The notes beneath the pieces were generated by a model, which made no database searches, was not told the DNA's origin, and worked only from the letters and a program-made list of their open reading frames with translations. A stretch of DNA of 64,000 bases from Acidobacteriota bacterium. Its GTDB lineage: Bacteria; Acidobacteriota; Thermoanaerobaculia; Gp7-AA8. This document shows positions 58,165 to 64,000 of this stretch, piece by piece; positions within the stretch are counted from its first letter, which is position 1; each line of letters starts with the position of its first letter. The DNA lies in contig QHVT01000003.1 of the NCBI GenBank assembly GCA_003223645.1, positions 310,001 through 374,000 on the forward strand, written 5' to 3'. The translations under genes were made by a program, and so were the position numbers.

Positions 58165-60744
58165 ATGCGTCCCCTCGCTTCGCGTATCTTCGTCATGGCG
58201 CTCGCCTTTGCAATGGCAGCGCCGCTGTTCGCGGTCTCGTATCTCGTTCCGAGTGACCGCGAGATGATTCAACGGTCCGACGACATCGTCGTCGCCACCG
58301 CCGTGACGTCCGCGGTCGAGCGGACGCCGGAAGGCGGCATCGTCACGCGCTACTACCTGCGCATCGAAGACGTGTTGAAAGGCGAACGGACGCGCGGCAG
58401 CTATCTGCGATTGACCGAGATCGGCGGCTCGCTCGCCGACTTGACGCTCGAAGTGTCCGGCATGCCGGTCTATGTCCCCGGCCGCCGTTATCTCGTTTTC
58501 ACGAACACGAACCGCGACGGCGAGCCCGAGACGTGGGGACTCGAGCTCGGACAGTTCGCGCTGGAGAAGGACGGCGAAGGACGTCCGATGGCGCTGCGCA
58601 ACACCGGCCTCGCGTTCGACGCGAACAACTTCGAGTCGTACAGCGAGAAGACGCGCGACGCGCGCGGCTTCATGGACTACATCCGCGGCATCGTCGCGCA
58701 GAACATTGATCCGACGCCGGCGTACTTTTTCGATCCCGCTCCTGCGAAGAAACTTCACGAGAACGACATTCACGCGCAGGTCTTCACGCGCGCGTCGTAT
58801 CTCGTGACCGGCGCGCCGCGCTGGCAGAGCACTCCGAACGCGAGCGTCCGTACGGCCTCGGCCCCGAGCGGCGGGATCAACGGCGTCAACCCGGTGACCT
58901 CGGCGATCGGCACGTGGAACTCGACCGCGGGCAACATCGCGTACTCGTATTTCGGACAGGACGACACCGCGACCGCAGGATTCACGTCGCACGATTCGAA
59001 AAACGCCGTGCTCTACGGCGATCCGAACAGCGAGGTCGCTCCGCCGGTCCTCGCGCGCGGCGGCTATTGGACCAGCAACGCTCCCTATTCATTCGGCGGC
59101 GAAAACTTCAAGGCGATCGACGGCGGCATCGACGTCGTCGTCGACAACTTCAGCTTCACGCAGTGTCTGCTCAACGTGGTGATCCTTCACGAGATGGGAC
59201 ACACGTTCGGCTTCCGCCATTCGAATCAGAACGGCGACAACTCGCTGCCGTGCAACACGAGCCTGAACGACTGCACGGGCAGCGCGGTCATGAATTCGAG
59301 CGTGGGGTGCAGCCTCACGACGCTGCAGACGTGGGATCAGAACGCGGTGGCCGTGGTGTACGGCACGGGCCCGCAGTGCACGACGGTGTCGATCAGCGGC
59401 CAGCCGCAGAACAAGACCATCACGCAGGGACAACCGGCGAATGTCACCGTCACGGCGGCAGGCTCGTCGCCGTTCACGTATCAGTGGTACATCGGCAATC
59501 CGAGCGACACGTCGACTCTGCTCGCGGGACAGACGACCGCGACGCTGACGCATGCGCCAACGACGACGACCACGTACTGGGTGCGCGTCGGCGGCTGCAA
59601 CAGCAGCACCGCGGACAGCGCCGCCGTCACCGTAACCGTGCAGGCGCCGACGTGCACGCCGCCGAGCATCGCCACGCAGCCGACGGGCACGACGATCACG
59701 CAGGGGCAGTCGGCGCAACTCTCGGTCGGCGCGGCAGGCACGGGACCGCTGTCGTATCAGTGGTTCGCCGGCGGAACCGGCGATACGTCGCAGTTCGCGG
59801 GCAGCGGCAATCCGGTCACGCTTTCGCCTAGCACCACGACGCGCTATTGGGTGCGCGTCACCGGACAGTGCGCGCCGGTCGCGGACAGCACTCCCGTGAC
59901 GATCACCGTCACGACGGCCAGCTGTCCCGACGTCACGGTCGGCGCTCCGCAGGCGACGCAGCTGCAGAGCGGCCAGTATTCACTCGACGTCACCGCGAGC
60001 AGCGGCGGCCGCCCGCTCACGTATCAATGGTTCCAGGGTCCGCTGCCCGGCTCCGGCAACTCCGTCGGCAACACGAAACAGATCGTCGTTCCCGCTCCGA
60101 CTGTGCCGACGTCGTACTCCGTCATCGCCCGCAACGACTGCGGCAAAGAAGCCGCGAGCGTGGTCATCACGATCAATCCCTGTTCCGACATTCCGGTGAT
60201 CACGACCGAGCCGCTCGACGCGGCGATCGCGACCGGCGCGTCGGCGACTCTCACAGTTGCATTCACGTCCACTACCACTGCGACGGTGACGTGGTATCGC
60301 GGCGCTGCTCCAAACAAAACGAATCAGGCGGGAACCGGCGCGACGCTCAACACCGGCGCGCTCACAGCGACGACGCAGTTCTGGGCGAGCATCATCAACG
60401 GTTGCGGCGAGAAGACCTCACGCACGGTAACAATTACGGTCGGCACCGCGTGCACTCAACCGTCGATCGTTTCTCAGTCGAATGGAACGACGAAGTTCAA
60501 AGGCGAAACCGTGACGCTCACCGTCGCCGCGACCGGAACGGAGACGCTGCACTATGAGTGGTACGACGGCGTGTCTGGCGACCAAAGCAGGCCGGTCGGC
60601 ACGGACTCCAATTCGTTCACGTCGGCCGTGCTCACAAATCCGAAGCTGTTTTGGGTGAAAGTCAGGAACACGTGCGGCAGCGCGAACAGCAACACGATCG
60701 TCATCGACGTGAAGCCGCCGAAATATCGCTCGGTTCGTCACTGA
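58165..60744 (+). CDS. Secreted matrixin-like metallopeptidase with Ig-like repeats
   Basis: 859 residues. Signal peptide (FVMALAFAMAAPLFAV), a ~260-residue N-terminal part, and a metzincin site HEMGHTFGFRHS (HExxHxxGxxH, ~residue 346). After ~410 come about five Ig-like repeats of ~85 residues with Cys and recurring YQWYxG, TTYWVRV and VTITV (e.g. SPFTYQWYIGNPSDTS, GPLSYQWFAGGTGDTS, LHYEWYDGVSGD). The start is ATG 58165 after GGAGGAG. It ends in a basic tail (KPPKYRSVRH). Likely an extracellular protease with adhesive stalk. Confidence 0.85.
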   Translation: MRPLASRIFVMALAFAMAAPLFAVSYLVPSDREMIQRSDDIVVATAVTSAVERTPEGGIVTRYYLRIEDVLKGERTRGSYLRLTEIGGSLADLTLEVSGMPVYVPGRRYLVFTNTNRDGEPETWGLELGQFALEKDGEGRPMALRNTGLAFDANNFESYSEKTRDARGFMDYIRGIVAQNIDPTPAYFFDPAPAKKLHENDIHAQVFTRASYLVTGAPRWQSTPNASVRTASAPSGGINGVNPVTSAIGTWNSTAGNIAYSYFGQDDTATAGFTSHDSKNAVLYGDPNSEVAPPVLARGGYWTSNAPYSFGGENFKAIDGGIDVVVDNFSFTQCLLNVVILHEMGHTFGFRHSNQNGDNSLPCNTSLNDCTGSAVMNSSVGCSLTTLQTWDQNAVAVVYGTGPQCTTVSISGQPQNKTITQGQPANVTVTAAGSSPFTYQWYIGNPSDTSTLLAGQTTATLTHAPTTTTTYWVRVGGCNSSTADSAAVTVTVQAPTCTPPSIATQPTGTTITQGQSAQLSVGAAGTGPLSYQWFAGGTGDTSQFAGSGNPVTLSPSTTTRYWVRVTGQCAPVADSTPVTITVTTASCPDVTVGAPQATQLQSGQYSLDVTASSGGRPLTYQWFQGPLPGSGNSVGNTKQIVVPAPTVPTSYSVIARNDCGKEAASVVITINPCSDIPVITTEPLDAAIATGASATLTVAFTSTTTATVTWYRGAAPNKTNQAGTGATLNTGALTATTQFWASIINGCGEKTSRTVTITVGTACTQPSIVSQSNGTTKFKGETVTLTVAATGTETLHYEWYDGVSGDQSRPVGTDSNSFTSAVLTNPKLFWVKVRNTCGSANSNTIVIDVKPPKYRSVRH

Positions 60745-60795
60745 TCACTAGCGTGCCTTTTGCACCACATGAGCGTCGAAGGAGGCATGACGCTC

Positions 60796-61329
60796 ATGTG
60801 GAGACCAAGGGACCGCGAGCGATACATCGGCTCATACGATCCGGAGCACGAGATGCCGGATCCCGATCGCGACCGCGGCGATCGCTGGCAGTCCGATGTG
60901 TATCGTCACAACGCACGCGACGGCCGCTTCGCGTATCGCTGGAACCCCGATCGCTTCGAGGACCGTGCTCGCAGCGGCTACGATCGCTCTCGCGATTTCG
61001 GCTACGGGAACGACTATGGGTACGATCGCTCACGCGATTTCGACCGGGATCGCGACTATCGCGGCGGATTCAACAGCGACCGCGACTGGGGACGAGAGCG
61101 CGACTTCGGTCCGCCGCCCGGCTATTACCGCAACGACTACGATCGCGGCTACGACCGCGGATTCGCGAGTGGCTACGATCGTTCGCGCGATTTTGATCGC
61201 TCACGCGATTTTGATCGCTCACGCGATTTCGACCGCGACTACCCGCGTCGCGGCGGCTACTACTACGAAGGCGACTTCGGCCCCGGCGGCTATGACGAAT
61301 ACGACCGCGACCGCTGGCGTCGACGCTGA
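60796..61329 (+). CDS. Arg/Asp/Tyr-rich low-complexity protein
   Basis: 177 residues from ATG 60796 (GGAGG ten bases before it; another ATG at 60787 sits too close). Composed mainly of R, D, Y, F and G with repeats such as YDRSRDF and DRSRDFDRSRDF, and GYYRNDYDRGYDRGF. It is not membrane or secreted (no signal peptide) and is almost surely disordered. Alternating charged spacers and aromatic 'stickers' recall condensate-forming proteins. No known family. It could arise from repeat expansion, but the ribosome site and reading frame support translation. Confidence 0.6.
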   Translation: MWRPRDRERYIGSYDPEHEMPDPDRDRGDRWQSDVYRHNARDGRFAYRWNPDRFEDRARSGYDRSRDFGYGNDYGYDRSRDFDRDRDYRGGFNSDRDWGRERDFGPPPGYYRNDYDRGYDRGFASGYDRSRDFDRSRDFDRSRDFDRDYPRRGGYYYEGDFGPGGYDEYDRDRWRRR

Positions 61330-61335
61330 TTCATT

Positions 61336-61431
61336 GTGGTGACCGCTGCCCTCAGCGGTCACTGCGACGCCCACGCCGGCGCCAAGCGGCGCTTTCGCGC
61401 CGCCGCGACCGCTGAGGGCAGCGGTCGCCAC
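61336..61431. repeat. REPIN-like paired palindrome, family F
   Basis: GTGGTGACCGCTGCCCTCAG ... CTGAGGGCAGCGGTCGCCAC around a spacer that carries its own CGCCGGCGCC / GGCGCTTTCGCGCC dyads. Confidence 0.8.
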
Positions 61432-61439
61432 ATACGAAC

Positions 61440-61490
61440 ACGTAACCGCTGCGTAACCGCGCGACCGCGTAACCGCGAAACCGAAAGACC
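61440..61490. repeat. Family G repeat
   Basis: CGTAACCGCTGCGTAACCGC, GACCGCGTAACCGCG: direct units of family G, compare 35215-35296 and 45836-45903. Confidence 0.55.
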
Positions 61491-61550
61491 TCTCCTGCAT
61501 CGAATAACGTGCGGCCGGAAAGCCGTTATCCGATGCACAGGAGGCACGCG

Positions 61551-62642
61551 TTGAAACGCATTCTCTCGAAGGTCTTTTTTCTGGTTCTCCTCATCGGCTG
61601 CGTGCAATCGCAGTCGGCGCCGCTCCCGGCCGCGAAGAAATCTTACGGAGGATCGAAATCCATGTCGCAGTACACCAAGCCGTCCGACGCCGAACTGAAG
61701 AAGCAGCTCACCGAAGCCCAGTACGAGGTGACGCAGCACGAAGGGACGGAGCCGCCGTTCAACAACGAGTACTGGAACAATCACCAGCCCGGCATCTACG
61801 TCGACGTCGTCTCCGGCGAGCCGCTGTTCTCGTCGCTCGACAAGTTCGACTCCGGCACCGGCTGGCCGAGCTTCACGCGTCCGCTGGAGCCGGAGAACAT
61901 CGCCACGAAGACGGATCGCAAGCTCTTCATGGCGCGCAACGAGGTCCGTTCCAAGCACGCCGACTCGCACCTCGGACACGTATTCGATGACGGCCCCGCG
62001 CCGACGGGTCTGCGCTATTGCATGAACTCCGCGTCGCTGCGCTTCATCCCGGCCGACCGTCTCGAGGCCGAGGGGTACGGACAGTACGCGTCGCTCTTCG
62101 GCAAGAAGGGCGAGACGCACGCGAAGAACGCGAAGCTCGAAGTGGCGACGCTGGCCGGCGGATGCTTCTGGGGCGTCGAAGACTTGATTCGCAAACTGCC
62201 GGGCGTTGTCGACACGGAAGTCGGCTACACCGGCGGCAGCGTGAAGAACGCGACGTATCAGAACCACGAGGGACACGCCGAGGCGGTGAAGATCACGTTC
62301 GACCCGGCGAAGATCTCGTACGAACAGATTCTCGAGTTCTTCTTCAAAATGCACGACCCGACGACGCTGAATCGCCAGGGCAACGACACGGGCACGTCGT
62401 ATCGATCGGCGATCTTCTATCACAGCGATGCGCAGCGGCAGACCGCCGAGCGCGAGAAGGCGAAAGTCGACGCGTCCGGCGCGTGGCGGCGGCCGGTCGT
62501 GACGGAGATCGTTCCGGCGAAGGAGTTCTGGACCGCCGAGGAGTACCACCAGGATTACCTCGTGAAGAATCCGGGCGGCTACACCTGCCACTACGTGCGC
62601 GACATCTCGTTCGACAACGCGCCCGCGGCGGCGAAGCACTGA
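61551..62642 (+). CDS. msrBA: Methionine sulfoxide reductase MsrB-MsrA fusion, lipoprotein
   Basis: 363 residues. The start is TTG 61551, with AGGAGG six bases before it; an earlier ATG (61533) has no ribosome site. Lipobox VLLIGC (Cys17). MsrB first (~40-190: [27 protein letters not shown], catalytic Cys in [11 protein letters not shown]) without the usual CxxC zinc pairs; MsrA second (~205-355: [14 protein letters not shown] with catalytic Cys, [23 protein letters not shown]). It repairs oxidised methionine of envelope proteins. Order B-A is less common than A-B. Confidence 0.92.
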   Translation: MKRILSKVFFLVLLIGCVQSQSAPLPAAKKSYGGSKSMSQYTKPSDAELKKQLTEAQYEVTQHEGTEPPFNNEYWNNHQPGIYVDVVSGEPLFSSLDKFDSGTGWPSFTRPLEPENIATKTDRKLFMARNEVRSKHADSHLGHVFDDGPAPTGLRYCMNSASLRFIPADRLEAEGYGQYASLFGKKGETHAKNAKLEVATLAGGCFWGVEDLIRKLPGVVDTEVGYTGGSVKNATYQNHEGHAEAVKITFDPAKISYEQILEFFFKMHDPTTLNRQGNDTGTSYRSAIFYHSDAQRQTAEREKAKVDASGAWRRPVVTEIVPAKEFWTAEEYHQDYLVKNPGGYTCHYVRDISFDNAPAAAKH

Positions 62643-62646
62643 TTCT

Positions 62647-62716
62647 GTGGAGCGGCGGGCTCTTAGCCCGCCGCTTTCTCGCGAGCGCCTCGGCGGGCTA
62701 AGAGCCCGCCGCTCCA
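62647..62716. repeat. REPIN-like paired palindrome, family B variant
   Basis: GTGGAGCGGCGGGCTCTTAG ... CTAAGAGCCCGCCGCTCCAC; each arm is a GGCGGGCT-CTT-AGCCCGCC hairpin with GGAG before it. It lies exactly between the convergent msrBA and methyltransferase genes and could serve as a two-way terminator. Confidence 0.85.
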
Positions 62717-63484
62717 CTATTTCCGGAACAGCAAAACGTCGCGGCTCAGCGTGACGTCCATCGCTTCGGCGTTCTCATGACCGCGGCGGTACGACGACGA
62801 CATCACGTCGCGAACCGCATCGGCATCGAGATGCGCGACGTGGCGGACGTTGAAGTGCCGCACGAGCTCGAAGTGCGAAGCGAACATCTCGATCGTCCGT
62901 TCGACGCGATCGCGTTCCATGCCGCGCAGCTCGACGAGATCGTCCGCGCCGGCGATCGCGACGAGGAGCGTGCCGCCCGGCGCGAGCACGCGGCGAAACT
63001 CCGGTGGATTCAAACGCGCGGTGATAGACGTGACGGCGCGAAACGCATGGTCCTCGTACGGAATGAAGCGATCGGCGTTGGCGACGATCCACGTGCAATC
63101 GCGATGGCGGCGCGCCGCGAGATCGATCGCGATCGCGGAGATGTCGACGCCTTGCGCGTCGACGCCGTACGCGCGCTTGAACGCGGCGAGATGATGTCCC
63201 TCGCCGCACCCGACGTCGAGCAGCGCGTCATCCGAGGAAAGCGGCAGCGCCTCGACGATCGCACGCACGAGCGGCTCCGCGTGGCCCGCATCGAGAAATC
63301 TGCGGCGCGCCGCGATCGCGTCGCGTGTATCGCCCGGATTTTTTGAGCGGCGATCCTGCGGCTGCAGCAGATTGATGTAGCCGCTGCGTGCAACGTCGTA
63401 CGTGTGGTTGTTCGCGCAGACAAACGTGCGCTCGCGCTTTGCGAGAGGTTGGCGGCACGTCGGGATCGGACAGATGAGGCGCAT
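62717..63484 (-). CDS. RlmA-type 23S rRNA (guanine) methyltransferase
   Basis: 255 residues from ATG 63482-63484. N-terminal zinc ribbon (CPIPTCRQPL, CANNHTYDVARSGYINLLQP), the RlmA-specific start, then a SAM domain (LLDVGCGEGHHLAAF, GVDISAIAIDLAARRH, ITARLNPPEFRRVLAPGG). It methylates a guanine (745/748 type) in helix 35 of 23S rRNA. There is no obvious ribosome site; tandem 8-bp repeats start ~38 bp upstream. Confidence 0.88.
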   Translation of the reverse strand: MRLICPIPTCRQPLAKRERTFVCANNHTYDVARSGYINLLQPQDRRSKNPGDTRDAIAARRRFLDAGHAEPLVRAIVEALPLSSDDALLDVGCGEGHHLAAFKRAYGVDAQGVDISAIAIDLAARRHRDCTWIVANADRFIPYEDHAFRAVTSITARLNPPEFRRVLAPGGTLLVAIAGADDLVELRGMERDRVERTIEMFASHFELVRHFNVRHVAHLDADAVRDVMSSSYRRGHENAEAMDVTLSRDVLLFRK

Positions 63485-63521
63485 AGGCTCACAGGCGCAT
63501 GGGCGCACAGCGAATCCTATA

Positions 63522-63641
63522 AGCCCATGAGCCCATGAGCCCATGAGCCCATGAGCCCATGAGCCTATGAGCCCATGAGCCCATGAGCCTATGAGCCCAT
63601 GAGCCTATGAGCCTATGAGCCTATGAGCCTATGTGCCTCTG
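63522..63641. repeat. 8-bp tandem repeat GCCCATGA / GCCTATGA
   Basis: About 15 units; GCCCATGA first, then mixed with GCCTATGA and a few variants near 63630. It fills the gap between the divergent methyltransferase and K+ channel genes, so promoter spacing there depends on repeat number. Confidence 0.88.
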
Positions 63642-63659
63642 AGCCTACTATGGGGGCCC

Positions 63660-64000
63660 ATGCAGCGCTCCTCACGAAGACTCGCGCTCCTCGTGTTCGG
63701 GCTGATCGCGTTCGTGATCGTCACCGCGCTGCTCTATCAACTCGGGATGGCGCGGCTGGAAGGGAAACCGCGCTCGTTCTGGCAGGCGTTCGAGTGGGCG
63801 GGGGAGTCGCTGAGCACGACCGGGTACGGCGCGGACGCGAAGTGGTCGCATCCGCTGATGGTCGTGCTCGTCGTCGCCGTGCAGTTCGTCGGCGTGTTCC
63901 TCGTCTTTCTCATCATCCCGATCTATCTCGTGCCGTTTCTCGAAGAGCGGTTCGAAGAGAAAGTGCCGCGCACGGCGGGCTCGAAGCTCGCGAATCACGT
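63660..64000 (+). CDS. Potassium channel protein with TrkA-N domain (partial, N-terminus)
   Basis: The frame is open from ATG 63660 to the window end. Two membrane helices (LALLVFGLIAFVIVTALLYQ and HPLMVVLVVAVQFVGVFLVF) flank a pore loop with TTGYGADA, a K+ selectivity filter variant (usual TVGYGD). After the second helix comes KVPRTAGSKLANH, the lead-in to an RCK/TrkA-N domain that would follow outside the window. Confidence 0.87.
   Translation, partial: MQRSSRRLALLVFGLIAFVIVTALLYQLGMARLEGKPRSFWQAFEWAGESLSTTGYGADAKWSHPLMVVLVVAVQFVGVFLVFLIIPIYLVPFLEERFEEKVPRTAGSKLANH

Noticed and set aside
62647-62716. Purely a terminator
   Set aside because: It may terminate transcription, but its sequence is a variant of the family B repeat found at five other places, so it is listed as a repeat.

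Overview
The window is GC-rich, densely coded DNA from a Gram-negative bacterium. It encodes an outer-membrane beta-barrel protein, lipoproteins, a periplasmic L,D-transpeptidase and many secreted proteins. High GC, abundant paired palindromes between genes, secreted peptidases, a dockerin-bearing sugar dehydrogenase-like protein and an aceBA glyoxylate shunt would suit a soil Acidobacteriota-type organism. That placement is inference; no rRNA or marker gene fixes it.

Layout. 1-4.5 kb: a 2-oxoacid:ferredoxin oxidoreductase alpha gene (partial) diverges from feoB-feoA. Facing them are a Crp/Fnr regulator and a VIT/CCC1 iron/manganese transporter. This is an iron and redox module with GTGA-N6-TCAC operators. 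4.5-25.3 kb: accessory region bounded by a tRNA-3'-end-like fragment (4540-4570) and an intact initiator tRNA-Met (25231-25307). It holds a SWIM-SNF2 ATPase, a Phd antitoxin with a dead vapC, a 21-bp tandem array, an orphan membrane protein and a nitroreductase / radical SAM / carbamoyltransferase / ATP-grasp set. The ATP-grasp gene is separated from the others by an overlapping pair (HEPN-motif plus SIR2-like protein, and nSTAND ATPase with pentapeptide repeats), and a rewired branched-chain-amino-acid-type ABC importer follows. 25.3-35.2 kb: a coupled StyA-like monooxygenase / SDR / ECF sigma / anti-sigma operon, a dockerin protein, an M48 protease, a bacilliredoxin, a PadR/membrane pair and a RamB/ScfR-type regulator. 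35.4-38.5 kb: the glyoxylate shunt aceB-aceA divergent from that regulator. 38.5-64 kb: mostly envelope and secreted housekeeping: FKBP, vWA lipoprotein, zincin, a 1054-residue peptidase/propeller/barrel fusion, M13 peptidase, epimerase, cupin-DUF429 fusion, MFS transporter, L,D-transpeptidase, metallophosphoesterase, matrixin-like Ig protein, an Arg/Asp/Tyr disordered protein, MsrBA, an RlmA-type methyltransferase and a K+ channel (partial).

Two signals stand out. First, the window is full of paired inverted palindromes, several with a GTAG or GGAG tetranucleotide before each stem as in REP/REPIN elements. Several lie inside or at the end of reading frames: an interdomain linker in KorA, a linker in FeoB, the C-terminal tail of malate synthase, the tail of the L,D-transpeptidase, and the stop codons of two other genes. 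Second, the 4.5-25.3 kb region looks horizontally acquired and carries a candidate two-gene conflict system inside a small unassigned enzyme cluster with its own importer.
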